This document shows, one piece after another, positions 35,512 to 44,441 of a DNA stretch of 64,000 nucleotides. Source of the stretch: Nitrospira sp. GTDB lineage: Bacteria > Nitrospirota > Nitrospiria > Nitrospirales > Nitrospiraceae. The notes below the pieces were generated by a model. That model did not search any database. It saw only the letters and a program-made list of their open reading frames with translations, and had not been told where the DNA came from. The translations under genes and the position numbers were made by a program. The DNA lies in the NCBI GenBank assembly GCA_019636815.1, contig JAHBWT010000011.1:1-64000 (forward strand), given 5' to 3'. The stretch's first letter is position 1. Each line of letters begins with the position of its first letter.

Positions 35512-36468
35512 GTGAATTGGGTCGCTTTTTCATATTCGCTGCCCGTCAAGCGGGCCTCTAGCGCGCGCGTATCGCTCTGGCGCCGCTTGCAACGGTTAGG
35601 GGCTGTGACGCCGAAGGCAGGGGTGTATGTGTTGCCGGCCCAGGACGACTGTGTGGAGGCCTTTCTATGGCTTTCGCAAGAGGTTCAGGAGATGGGCGGA
35701 GATGCCGTCGTCATGCGCGTCGATCGGTTTGAAGGCCTGCCGGATGCCAAACTCAAAGGACTATTCCAGCAAGCCTGTCGGGACAAGTACGGAGAAATCG
35801 AAAAGGCCGCGACCGGACTGGAGAAGGCCGTTCGATCACGCAAACCTTCGATCGATCGCGGAGAAAGCCTGAGCCAACTGGAGAGACTCAGGAAGCGGCA
35901 CGCGGAGATTGCTGAAATAGACTTCTTCAATTCTCCGGATGGTGTGAAAGCCGGCGCATTGTTGCGCAGTCTCGATGAACGACTTCGACCAGGTGATACG
36001 AGAGTCCCCTCTCTTGTGCCGATGAATATCGCGGACTACCGGCAAGCACGATGGGTCACGCGGCCACGCCCCCATGTTGACCGATTGGCCTGCGCTTGGC
36101 TCATTAGACGGTTTATCAATCAAGCTGCGGAGATCCGGTATGCAACTCGTCCAGAGCCGGGCGAAATTGGATTCGACACGCGTGATGCCGTGTTTGGACA
36201 CCGGGGAAATCATTGTACTTTTGAGACCATGATTGCCGCATTTAATTTGAAAGAATCCGAGCTGCAGGAAATCGCTGAAATCGTCCATGAAATTGATCTT
36301 CGTGACGGTCGCTATGCACGGCCTGAAACCGCCGGGATTGCGCTCGTTCTCAAGGGCTGGCTCACAGAAAGCTTTTCCGACGCGGAAATCGAACACCGAG
36401 GCATCGCGTTATTTGAGGGACTGTTTACCGCCTTGTCCCGAGTTGGACGGTCCGAGAAGGTTCGGTAA
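35512..36468 (+). CDS. chrB: ChrB-type chromate resistance protein
   Basis: The 318-residue protein starts with GTG 35512. The N-terminal half (SARVSLWRRLQRLGAVTPKAG, VYVLPAQDD) matches the ChrB N-domain; the C-terminal half has WVTRPRPHVDRLACAWLIRRF and HCTFETMIAAF, the conserved ChrB motif with His and Cys residues. ChrB regulates or aids chromate export by ChrA, yet no chrA gene is visible in the window. Role without ChrA is uncertain. It is flanked by secreted-protein genes and a protease, at the right end of the metal island. Confidence 0.85.
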   Translation: MNWVAFSYSLPVKRASSARVSLWRRLQRLGAVTPKAGVYVLPAQDDCVEAFLWLSQEVQEMGGDAVVMRVDRFEGLPDAKLKGLFQQACRDKYGEIEKAATGLEKAVRSRKPSIDRGESLSQLERLRKRHAEIAEIDFFNSPDGVKAGALLRSLDERLRPGDTRVPSLVPMNIADYRQARWVTRPRPHVDRLACAWLIRRFINQAAEIRYATRPEPGEIGFDTRDAVFGHRGNHCTFETMIAAFNLKESELQEIAEIVHEIDLRDGRYARPETAGIALVLKGWLTESFSDAEIEHRGIALFEGLFTALSRVGRSEKVR

Positions 36469-36770
36469 GCATGTCCACAGACCGATCCACTGGCGCTGGC
36501 TTTTGTGCGGTCGAATTTCTCGCCCGCCGTCCTATGGTCTGGCACGAACACCTGGCCTTCCGCTGTTCGCTGTCTCTGATATTTACAGGATTGCGTTGTA
36601 CTGAGCGCGATCTTGTCTGCAAGTCTATAAGGACTCGACAAAACCTCCATTGTTCGCAACAGCTCGACGACGCCATATAGAATTGTGAATGCATGGGCTT
36701 GTTCCGCGTGATAGGCTGGCGTGCGGCAAAGGATGATCTCGGCACGAACGCTCATAGGAGGGGTACATCG
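36469..36770. other. Non-coding gap before the protease gene
   Basis: About 300 bp between chrB and the protease start. Only short frames without family likeness occur. An AT-richer stretch around 36650-36685 (TTGTTC, CATATAG) could be the protease promoter, but the spacing is poor and I do not claim it. Confidence 0.4.
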
Positions 36771-38183
36771 GTGAAAAACGGCAGGCTCATGATGCGGATC
36801 GCCGTCTGGGGGGTTCTGGGCAGTCTGATAGTTCCGGTTTCAGGGCTGGCCGCCACCCAGCAGATTCCAAAAGCGAACGGCCACGATTTACAAAGCCAAG
36901 TCAAGCATACTGCCAATAAGGTCATTCCGGCGGTGGTGAGTATCGCATCGACCGTGATGGTGCGCGACCAAGCCTTCAGCGACGGTGCATTGCCGTTCGG
37001 TCTGTTCAAAGAGCCTCCGGCCCGGCGGCAATATGGGCAGGGGTCGGGCGTGATCGTCTCCCCGGATGGGTACATCGTCACGAACAACCATGTGGTGGCC
37101 GACGCCGTCGATGTGGAAGTGGTCTTGGCGGACCGTCGTCAGTACAAAGGCAAAGTCGTGGCCGGCGATCCGAAGACCGACGTGGCGGTGGTGAAGATTC
37201 AGGCAACGAATCTCCCGTCGGTGGTCTGGGGGGATTCGAACCGTTTGGCGGTCGGCGATTTCGTGCTCGCCATCGGCAATCCGCTGGGATTGAGTCGCAC
37301 CGTCACATTCGGCATTGTGAGCGCGGTCGGGCGGGCCGATGTCGGTGTGGCGGATTTCGAAGACTTCGTCCAGACGGATGCCCCGATCAATCCCGGGAAT
37401 TCAGGCGGAGCGCTCGTCAACATCCATGGCGAGCTTGTCGGGATCAATACGGCGATCGCGAGTCCGACCGGCGGCAACGTGGGAGTGGGGTTCGCGATTC
37501 CCAGCAACATGGCTCGTGCCGCCATGCAGAGCCTGATCAAGACGGGCCGGGTGGTGCGCGGATTTCTCGGAGCGTCGACACAGGACGTCAGCCCTTCGCT
37601 GGGGAAAGTCTTTCGCCTGCCGGATGTCAAGGGAGCGATCGTCACGGATGTGCAACCCAAGGGATCTGCCGAACGAGCCGGCCTGAGGCGAGGCGACGTC
37701 GTGGTGCGCTTCGACGGGGGAGATATCATGGACAGCGGCCAGTTGCGAAACCTGATCGCACAATCGCCCATTGGTAGCAAACATCGCCTGGATCTCATCC
37801 GGGATGGGAAACTCTACCAGGCCGATCTCGCCATTCAGGAGGCGCCGCGTGAACGCATCAAGAAAAGCCAGGCTGCATCGTCGGCGGCGTCGACGGTCCA
37901 TCCGCTTTCCGGCGTGGTCTTCGATGACGTGACTCCTCCGTTGGCGAGGCAGATGGACTTGCCGGTGAATAACGGTGTCGTCGTAACGGATATCGAAGAA
38001 GGGAGCCTCGCCGAGGCTTCCGGCCTGCAACCGGGTGACGTTGTCTTGGAACTGAATCGCCAGCATGTGAACAGTTTTTCGATACTCCAACGCCTCGCCG
38101 ATCCACTGAAACCTACCGATCTCGCTCTCCTGCTCGTGAACCGCCAGGGTAACGCAATATACATCCCAATCCAGGGGGAGTAG
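36771..38183 (+). CDS. degP: Do/DegP-family periplasmic serine protease with two PDZ domains
   Basis: GTG 36771 is chosen because AGGAGGGG lies 8 bp upstream and the product then starts with a signal peptide (MRIAVWGVLGSLIV, ending GLAAT). The 470-residue enzyme has the trypsin-like triad: His107 in TNNHVVAD, Asp137 in DPKTDVAVV and Ser211 in NPGNSGGAL. Two PDZ domains follow (about residues 255-345 and 375-465), with KGAIVTDVQPKGSAERAGL and NGVVVTDIEEGSLAEASGL. It degrades or chaperones misfolded envelope proteins. It stands alone; any stress promoter was not identified. Confidence 0.93.
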   Translation: MKNGRLMMRIAVWGVLGSLIVPVSGLAATQQIPKANGHDLQSQVKHTANKVIPAVVSIASTVMVRDQAFSDGALPFGLFKEPPARRQYGQGSGVIVSPDGYIVTNNHVVADAVDVEVVLADRRQYKGKVVAGDPKTDVAVVKIQATNLPSVVWGDSNRLAVGDFVLAIGNPLGLSRTVTFGIVSAVGRADVGVADFEDFVQTDAPINPGNSGGALVNIHGELVGINTAIASPTGGNVGVGFAIPSNMARAAMQSLIKTGRVVRGFLGASTQDVSPSLGKVFRLPDVKGAIVTDVQPKGSAERAGLRRGDVVVRFDGGDIMDSGQLRNLIAQSPIGSKHRLDLIRDGKLYQADLAIQEAPRERIKKSQAASSAASTVHPLSGVVFDDVTPPLARQMDLPVNNGVVVTDIEEGSLAEASGLQPGDVVLELNRQHVNSFSILQRLADPLKPTDLALLLVNRQGNAIYIPIQGE

Positions 38184-38334
38184 CTCGCTTCCTTGGGCTT
38201 GCTGCAAACTTCCTACGTGGAAGCAGCTGAAGGTCGAATGCCTAAGAGATTCAGCATGCAAAATCGTGATTGTGTTTCGCGTCTTTACAGTGTTATTAAA
38301 TTAAGAATCGTGCTACTCACTGGAGGGCGCTGTC

Positions 38335-38751
38335 ATGGATCAACTTGTGAGGTTCGGAGTCTCGTTGGACCAGCGACTGCTCGCGGAGTTCGACCGCCAC
38401 ATCCGGCGGCGGCGGTACACCAATCGTTCAGAAGCGCTGCGCGACATGATCCGTGACAATTTGGTGGGGGAAGAGTGGGATGGGAACAAGGAAACTATCG
38501 GCACCATCACGTTCGTGTATGACCACCATGTGCGAGACCTGACGAATAAGTTGACCGATATTCAGCATGACTATCATGCGCAGATCCTGTCGGGTATGCA
38601 CGTGCATCTCGATCACGACCATTGTCTCGAAGTGCTGGTCGTGAAGGGGAAAGGCTCCGTGATACAAAAAGTCGCCGATGCGCTTGTGAGCGTCAAAGGG
38701 GTCAAGCACGGCAAGTTGACCATGACGACAACCGGAAAAAGCCTGGACTGA
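38335..38751 (+). CDS. nikR: Nickel-responsive regulator NikR
   Basis: A 138-residue ribbon-helix-helix repressor: N-terminal VRFGVSLDQRLLAEFD and a C-terminal ACT-like nickel domain. The square-planar nickel ligands of E. coli NikR (His76, His87, His89, Cys95) are all present with an offset of two: His78, His89, His91 and Cys97, within HVHLDHDHC. It represses nickel uptake genes when nickel is plentiful. A DUF3842 gene follows after 3 bp and a TonB receptor after about 120 bp. No clean NikR palindrome was found upstream. Confidence 0.95.
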   Translation: MDQLVRFGVSLDQRLLAEFDRHIRRRRYTNRSEALRDMIRDNLVGEEWDGNKETIGTITFVYDHHVRDLTNKLTDIQHDYHAQILSGMHVHLDHDHCLEVLVVKGKGSVIQKVADALVSVKGVKHGKLTMTTTGKSLD

Positions 38752-38754
38752 ATC

Positions 38755-39180
38755 ATGCGGGTATGTGTGATCGACGGCCGGGGCGGGGGGCTGGGTTGCC
38801 GGTTGGTGTCGGGGTTGCGGGAAACTTTGGATCTCGATTGTCAGATCATGGCGGGGGGAACCAACCGTGCCGCTGCCGAGGCGATGAAGGAGGCTGGAGC
38901 TGAACAAGTCGCATCCGGTGTTGAGGCGATTTCTAAGATGGTGCCGGCAGCCGATGTCATCGTCGCCTCGTTGAATATGGTGTTGCCCGGCGCCATGTTA
39001 GGCGAAGTCACTCCGGATCTCGTCAAAACGATTCTTGAGGCAAAGGCCAAGAAGGTCCTGCTGCCGCTGAACCGAGCTCATGTAGAAATTGTGGGAACCG
39101 ATGGGCACACAATGGATACGTTGATTAACGAGTGCCTCGCACGCGTTCGTGTCGCTGTACGAACAACCTGCCAAGCATAA
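38755..39180 (+). CDS. DUF3842 family protein
   Basis: A 141-residue protein beginning MRVCVIDGRGGGLGCRLV, a Rossmann-like start, then MAGGTNRAAAEAMKEAGA and KKVLLPLNRAHVEIVG, all typical of DUF3842. The family has no known activity. Its start is 3 bp after the nikR stop, so it is probably co-transcribed with nikR and may be linked to nickel or to the neighbouring receptor. Confidence 0.85.
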   Translation: MRVCVIDGRGGGLGCRLVSGLRETLDLDCQIMAGGTNRAAAEAMKEAGAEQVASGVEAISKMVPAADVIVASLNMVLPGAMLGEVTPDLVKTILEAKAKKVLLPLNRAHVEIVGTDGHTMDTLINECLARVRVAVRTTCQA

Positions 39181-39302
39181 CAGCATTCCCATCCGTTCAG
39201 AGTTGCGAGACCACGAGGGTCTACGCCGGTCGATGAGTCGACTGCCGAATGACCATCGTGGACGTCTCATCCGTCCATACTTTCGACCAAAGGGGTGGGC
39301 GC

Positions 39303-41348
39303 ATGCGGCGTCTTATAGTTTTCTTAACGGCCGTGGTGGTCGGCATAACCGGAAATGAACTCGCGCGGGCACACGATCCGGATGAGCCGGTACTGGAGGT
39401 TCCGGAGGTTGCCGTGGAGGGTGAACGTCCAGTTGCCGCGTCCTCTCAACAATTCATTCCGGATGACGAAATCGTACTGCAGCCTCAAGGCAGGCCCGCC
39501 CAAGTCCTTCGCCTGATTCCAGGCTTCCTGGCCGTTGAACATTCAGGGGGCGCGGGGAAGGCCGATCAATACTTCCTCCGAGGATTCGACGCGGACCATG
39601 GGACGGACGTCGGCTTCTTCCTCGACGGGATGCCGATCAACCTGCGAGCCCATGCGCATGGGCAAGGCTATACGGATCTCAATTTCATTATCCCGGAGAC
39701 GATTGAAGGGGTGGATGTTCACAAGGGTTCGTATTTGCCGGAGTATGGAGATTTCGTCACAGCGGGAGCGGTGAACTTTCGGACGCGCGACGTGGTCAAA
39801 GAAGGAGTCATTCAGGGGATGGGCGGGGAATTTAGCACGCAGAGATACCTGCTCATGTTCTCTCCGACCAAAGAACGAGTGCGCACGCTGTTTGCCGCTG
39901 AAGGGTTCTACACGAACGGACCGTACCTCGACAACAATCAATATCATCGGACCAATCTGCTGGGGAAGGTGACGACGAATCTGACCGGACGGGACGAACT
40001 GAGCCTGAAGGCGACCTTTCTCCATTCCAGATGGGACGGCTCCGGTGAGATCCCTTTCCGTGCCGTGAGTACGGGCCTTCTGGACCGTTTCGGCGCGGTG
40101 AATCCGTATGAAGGGGGAAACACACTCCGAACGACAGGCCACGCAAACTATCACTACGACACGACGACGGGCGGCCAGTTGTTTGCCAATGCGTATGGTC
40201 AATATTACCGGTTGGATCTCTTCACGGATTTTACGTTTTTCCTCAACGACCCCGTCAATGGCGACGGCTTCGCCCAGTTCGATCGCCGTGTCGTTTATGG
40301 CGGCGATATCGGGTACAAGCAGCGGGGAACAATTCTGGGCATGCCGGCGATCGGAACCGTGGGGTTTCAGACGAGAGTGGACGACGTTCATACGAAATTG
40401 GGGGCGCAGACACTGCGGATTCCGGCCGGTACCACGATCGATAGCGATTCCGTCACCGTGTCCTATTCCCCGTTTGTCAAGGCGGAAGTCCAGCCGCTGC
40501 CATGGGTCAGGTTTTCGGGAGGGGTCCGCGGAGAATTTTTCACGTTTGACGTGAGTAACCGTTGTGCCACCTGTCCGGAACAACCGGTCGGACGGAAGGG
40601 TTCCGGCATTGTTCTCCCGAAGATGAGTATGATTCTCGGACCATGGGCGAGGACGGAATTTTTCATCAATTACGGGGAAGGCTTTCATAGCAATGATGCC
40701 AGATCGGCCGTGACGATCGGGGCCTCCCCGCTTGCGAGAGCGAGAAGCTATGAGGTGGGGGTCCGCTCCAGGCCATGGGGACCGCAGAACCTCGAGTTGA
40801 TCGCGACGCTGTGGCGATTGGACCTCAAGTCGGAACTCCTCTTTGTCGGCGACGAAGGGACGACGGAGATTCGCGGAGCGACCAGGCGCCAGGGGGTGGA
40901 AGTGGCCGCTCGAGGGCAAGTGTGGGGGCCTCTTTATGTCAACGGCAGCTTCACTTGGACCCACGCGGAATTCCACAACGGAGATGCCATCCCGCTGGCG
41001 CCCGAGTACACGGCCTACGGTGCGGCAATCCTCAAGTGGCCCGAAGGGCTGACGTCTCAATTGCAAGTCACGTATCTTGGCGTTCGGCCACTCATCGAGG
41101 ATCGGAGCATCAAGTCGCCTTCGTGGGTCACCTTCGATCTCTCGGAGCGGTATCGCATACCGGTCAAATTGCCGCATGGACGTCTGGAAGCGTTTCTGTT
41201 CGTGCAAAATCTATTGAACACCCAATGGGAACAGGCCATCTTCGCGTTCGAATCGCGGCTCCGTAATGAAGCGACGGGAGTCGAGGATATTCACTTCGTG
41301 CCGGGCAATCCGCGAACCTTTATGGGCGGGTTGGCGTGGTACTTTTAA
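39303..41348 (+). CDS. TonB-dependent outer-membrane receptor
   Basis: The 681-residue receptor has a signal peptide (MRRLIVFLTAVVVGI, ending ARAHD), a plug domain (LRLIPGFLAVEHSGGAGKADQ, LRGFDADHGTDV, DGMPINL) and a 22-strand-type barrel that ends in Phe (GGLAWYF). ATG 39303 is chosen over 39249, whose extra residues hide the signal. A loop holds CATCPEQ. It takes up a metal complex or similar ligand with energy from TonB. Its place after nikR suggests nickel or cobalt; no other clue to substrate is visible. Confidence 0.88.
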   Translation: MRRLIVFLTAVVVGITGNELARAHDPDEPVLEVPEVAVEGERPVAASSQQFIPDDEIVLQPQGRPAQVLRLIPGFLAVEHSGGAGKADQYFLRGFDADHGTDVGFFLDGMPINLRAHAHGQGYTDLNFIIPETIEGVDVHKGSYLPEYGDFVTAGAVNFRTRDVVKEGVIQGMGGEFSTQRYLLMFSPTKERVRTLFAAEGFYTNGPYLDNNQYHRTNLLGKVTTNLTGRDELSLKATFLHSRWDGSGEIPFRAVSTGLLDRFGAVNPYEGGNTLRTTGHANYHYDTTTGGQLFANAYGQYYRLDLFTDFTFFLNDPVNGDGFAQFDRRVVYGGDIGYKQRGTILGMPAIGTVGFQTRVDDVHTKLGAQTLRIPAGTTIDSDSVTVSYSPFVKAEVQPLPWVRFSGGVRGEFFTFDVSNRCATCPEQPVGRKGSGIVLPKMSMILGPWARTEFFINYGEGFHSNDARSAVTIGASPLARARSYEVGVRSRPWGPQNLELIATLWRLDLKSELLFVGDEGTTEIRGATRRQGVEVAARGQVWGPLYVNGSFTWTHAEFHNGDAIPLAPEYTAYGAAILKWPEGLTSQLQVTYLGVRPLIEDRSIKSPSWVTFDLSERYRIPVKLPHGRLEAFLFVQNLLNTQWEQAIFAFESRLRNEATGVEDIHFVPGNPRTFMGGLAWYF

Positions 41349-41454
41349 GGAGAGTGGTTGAACGGTCGTTGTCCGAGAGGTAAGATGCGCTGGTCTGAAT
41401 CGGGGTAGAGTATGATCCATGACATAGCGCTTCAAGCGAGAAGGGAATCTTCAA

Positions 41455-42432
41455 ATGAAACCGACCTCCATTTCGCAATTCATTGACCATCATTATCGAC
41501 ATTTCAACGCCGCGGCGATGAAAGATGCGGCGCACGCCTACAGGGCTCACTTGGACAGAGGCGGGAAAATGCTGGTGACTCTGGGTGGCGCGATGAGCAC
41601 AGGCGAGCTGGGTCTGTCATTGGCGGAGATGATTCGCAAAGACAAAGTTCATGCCATTTGCTGCACGGGCGCGAATCTTGAGGAAGACCTGTATAACCTC
41701 GTGGCGCAAAAACATTATGTGCGCATTCCGTCGTATCGCGAATTGACCGCGCAGGATGAGCGGGCTTTGCTGGACCGGCACTTGAATCGTGTGACCGACA
41801 CGTGCATTCCCGAAGCCGAGGCGATGCGCCGTATCGAGGCCGCGGTCGCATCGGAATGGATAGCGGCCGACCGCGACAACATGCCGGCGTTCCCTCACGA
41901 GTTTCTGTATCGACTTCTCCGCGATGGGAGGCTGAAGGAATACTACCAAATTGATCCCAGCGACAGTTGGATGTTCGCAGCGGCGGAACGGGACCTCCCG
42001 CTGTTCGTTCCCGGATGGGAAGATTCCACGCTGGGGAATATGTATGCGGCGCACTGCCTGACCGGAACGATCAAGAACGTTCATGCGGTGCGAACCGGAG
42101 TCGAATATATGATGCGCCTGGCCGAATGGTATCCGAAGGTGACGGACGCGAGTTCACTCGGATTTTTTCAGATCGGAGGCGGGATCGCCGGTGATTTTCC
42201 GATCTGCGTGGTGCCCATGCTGAGTCAGGATCTTCGAAAGGAGCAGGTTCCTTTCTGGGGATATTTTTGTCAAATCAGCGATTCCACCACCAGTTACGGG
42301 TCGTATTCCGGAGCGGTCCCGAACGAAAAGATTACGTGGGGGAAATTAGGCGTGGATACGCCGAAATTCGTCATCGAATCCGACGCCACGATCGTTGCGC
42401 CGCTGATCTTCGCGTATGTCCTCGGCTGGTAA
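41455..42432 (+). CDS. Deoxyhypusine-synthase-like protein
   Basis: The 325-residue protein is a bacterial member of the deoxyhypusine synthase family, which transfers an aminobutyl group from spermidine to a lysine or amine. It keeps the NAD-binding LVTLGGAMSTGELG and CCTGANLEED, and NEKITWGKLG with Lys297 in the place of human Lys329, the residue that carries the aminobutyl intermediate. Bacteria lack eIF5A, so the acceptor is probably another amine or an unknown protein. It ends 4 bp before the heptose epimerase start. Confidence 0.88.
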   Translation: MKPTSISQFIDHHYRHFNAAAMKDAAHAYRAHLDRGGKMLVTLGGAMSTGELGLSLAEMIRKDKVHAICCTGANLEEDLYNLVAQKHYVRIPSYRELTAQDERALLDRHLNRVTDTCIPEAEAMRRIEAAVASEWIAADRDNMPAFPHEFLYRLLRDGRLKEYYQIDPSDSWMFAAAERDLPLFVPGWEDSTLGNMYAAHCLTGTIKNVHAVRTGVEYMMRLAEWYPKVTDASSLGFFQIGGGIAGDFPICVVPMLSQDLRKEQVPFWGYFCQISDSTTSYGSYSGAVPNEKITWGKLGVDTPKFVIESDATIVAPLIFAYVLGW

Positions 42433-42436
42433 ATTC

Positions 42437-43507
42437 ATGCGGCCCATACACGATTGGCGAGTGCTCGTCACGGGCGGTGCGGGTTTCATCGGAAGCGCCG
42501 TTATTTGGGGGTTGAATCAGCGAGGCTGTGACGACATCGTCGTTGTGGATCGGTTGCGACACACCGACAAATGGCGACACTTGGACCCGCTCCGGTTTCG
42601 TGACTATCTCGAAGCCGACCAGTTGCTTCCTCGCCTGTCCAACAATTCGCTCGGAACGTTCCAGGCAGTCTTGCACTTCGGTGCCTGCTCCTCGACCACC
42701 GAGCGTGATGCGTCCTACCTCATTCACAACAACTTTGAGTTCACGAAAACTCTCAGTCACTGGGCGGTCAAGTCAAAATCCCGGTTCCTCTATGCTTCCT
42801 CCGCAGCCACCTACGGCGACGGAGCGGTGAGCATGAGTGACGACGAGGACCTCGACAAACTGCGACCTTTGAATGCGTATGGGTTTTCGAAACATCTCTT
42901 CGATCGGTATGCCTGGCGACATGGGCTTCTGGACCGAATCATCGGGTTGAAGTACTTCAATGTCTTTGGCCCGAACGAAGACCATAAAGGCGACATGCGC
43001 AGCATGGTGCACAAAGCCGCATTGCAAGTGCAGACGACGAACAAGATCAAGCTGTTCAAGAGCTATCGTGCAGAGTACAGGGACGGGGAGCAGCAACGGG
43101 ACTTTCTCTATGTCAAAGACGCCGTCGATATGACGCTCCATCTTGCTGCCCATACCAAAGCGACGGGTCTCTTTAACATCGGATCGGGCATCGCCCATAC
43201 CTGGCTTGACCTGGCCTCTTCCGTCTGTCGGGCGTTGGGACGGGAGCCGGTCATCGAGTTTATCGATATGCCGACGGATTTGCGGGCGAGCTATCAATAC
43301 TTCACCAGGGCCGATATCGGAAAGTTGCGCGCCACGGGCTACGCCCGTTCTCCGACGCCGCTCGATGCGGCCGTGCAGGACTATGTCGTTAACTATCTTC
43401 TCCCAGGATGTATGTTGGGCGGGAATGGTTCCGGGTCCGTTATGTCAGAGTCGCATCGGCGTCATGCGCGTACCCGCCCGTCTTCTCGGAGAAAGGTACG
43501 CCGGTGA
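42437..43507 (+). CDS. hldD: ADP-L-glycero-D-manno-heptose 6-epimerase
   Basis: An extended short-chain dehydrogenase of 356 residues that makes ADP-L-glycero-heptose for lipopolysaccharide core. Seen are VTGGAGFIGSAVI (NAD site), HFGACSSTTERD, YASSAATYGDG, the catalytic YGFSKHLFD, and YFNVFGPNEDHKGDM. Normal members end near residue 320; here about 32 extra residues rich in Ser, Arg and His follow DYVVNYLLPG and run into the dead LOG remnant, so the original stop was probably lost. An alternative start at 42416 overlaps the preceding gene. Confidence 0.9.
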   Translation: MRPIHDWRVLVTGGAGFIGSAVIWGLNQRGCDDIVVVDRLRHTDKWRHLDPLRFRDYLEADQLLPRLSNNSLGTFQAVLHFGACSSTTERDASYLIHNNFEFTKTLSHWAVKSKSRFLYASSAATYGDGAVSMSDDEDLDKLRPLNAYGFSKHLFDRYAWRHGLLDRIIGLKYFNVFGPNEDHKGDMRSMVHKAALQVQTTNKIKLFKSYRAEYRDGEQQRDFLYVKDAVDMTLHLAAHTKATGLFNIGSGIAHTWLDLASSVCRALGREPVIEFIDMPTDLRASYQYFTRADIGKLRATGYARSPTPLDAAVQDYVVNYLLPGCMLGGNGSGSVMSESHRRHARTRPSSRRKVRR

Positions 43508-43652
43508 AACGAATTGCGAGCTGTTCAATGTCGAAGGTTTCTATGGCGACTTGCTCTCATTCCTTGATCATGCCTCCGATGAGCATCTTCTTCCGTCCCG
43601 CCACGCCATATTCATGGTCGAAAAAGAGCCTGATCAATTAATTATTGAGTAA
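43500..43652 (+). pseudogene. C-terminal remnant of a LOG-family (cytokinin nucleotide hydrolase) gene
   Basis: This frame encodes about 50 residues, ELFNVEGFYGDLLSFLDHA and FMVEKEPDQLIIE, that match the end of LOG/TIGR00730 proteins (pattern LNVxGYYDPLLxFLDHA..LLLVxDDPExLL). The Rossmann core with PGGxGT is missing. No start codon fits. It overlaps the extended tail of hldD by eight bases in another frame, so a deletion likely fused the hldD end to the LOG remnant. Confidence 0.6.
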
Positions 43653-43806
43653 GTTATGCGCCTAGTCCAATCTTGATCGACTCAGATGTAATGTAACCTC
43701 GAAAAGCATCTCTGGACTGATATCCTGGTGCTTAAAGGATGATTGGTTTTGTTACAAGTCGCTCGATCTGTGTGCGGCGGATATCGTAGGGGACAGAAAA
43801 ACCGGA

Positions 43807-44346
43807 ATGGCTCGTGAAATTCTCTCAAGATGGTTTTTCGATCGTCCCACGTTAACAGTGGCTCGCTCTCTTATCGGGAAGTATCTGGTTCGTGAGAACG
43901 GGAGAGGAACAGCTGTGGGAAAAATCGTCGAGGTGGAAGCTTACATTGGCCCCGAGGACAAAGCCTGTCATGCCTCGAAAGGTCGGACGGGAAGAACGGA
44001 AGTCCTTTTTGGTCCTCCTGGGATGTCCTATGTCTACCTGATCTATGGTATGTACCACATGTTGAATGTGGTAACGGAGCGACCTGAATTTCCGGCGGCG
44101 GTATTGATTCGAGCAATTGAAGTCGATGGCGAGTTGATTGATGGGCCAGGGAAGCTTTGCCGCGAGCTGGAGATCGATCGGTCATTGCATCGACTTGATA
44201 TGACGAACGGGCGATCTCTCTGGTTCGAAGATCGTGGCAAGAGAGTGGCACTCAGGCAGGTCGGCACGTTTCCAAGGATCGGCGTGGACTATGCCGGAGA
44301 GTGGGCGAAGAAGCCGTGGCGGTTTAGGTTGATTGAAACGAGCTAA
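43807..44346 (+). CDS. mpg: 3-methyladenine DNA glycosylase (AAG/Mpg family)
   Basis: A 179-residue base-excision repair enzyme that removes alkylated and deaminated purines. Family marks are ARSLIGKYLVR, IVEVEAYIGPEDKACHAS with the catalytic Glu, GPPGMSYVYLIYGMYHMLN, and GPGKLCRELEID. The length is near the usual 180-200. It is monocistronic, facing the next gene across a terminator hairpin. Confidence 0.93.
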   Translation: MAREILSRWFFDRPTLTVARSLIGKYLVRENGRGTAVGKIVEVEAYIGPEDKACHASKGRTGRTEVLFGPPGMSYVYLIYGMYHMLNVVTERPEFPAAVLIRAIEVDGELIDGPGKLCRELEIDRSLHRLDMTNGRSLWFEDRGKRVALRQVGTFPRIGVDYAGEWAKKPWRFRLIETS

Positions 44347-44392
44347 GAAGGCGTGAGGAGTTTCTCCGACGTAACGAATTCTGAAAGCTAAA

Positions 44393-44427
44393 ACAGGGGA
44401 CACCTTGGATCTCAAGGCATCCCCTGT
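44393..44427 (-). terminator. Stem-loop terminator between convergent genes
   Basis: ACAGGGGA (44393-44400) pairs with TCCCCTGT (44420-44427), with an inner CCTTG/CAAGG stem. Read on the minus strand, the stem is followed by TTTTAGCTTT, so it is a plausible intrinsic terminator for the secreted-protein gene ending at 44442. It may also stop transcripts from the glycosylase gene. Confidence 0.7.
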
Positions 44428-44441
44428 GGATCGATGAGAGA

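Noticed and set aside
39543-41207. Long minus-strand open frame opposite the TonB receptor
   Set aside because: It lies fully antisense to a well-supported receptor gene and its Arg/His-rich product has no domain; it results from codon bias of the real gene.
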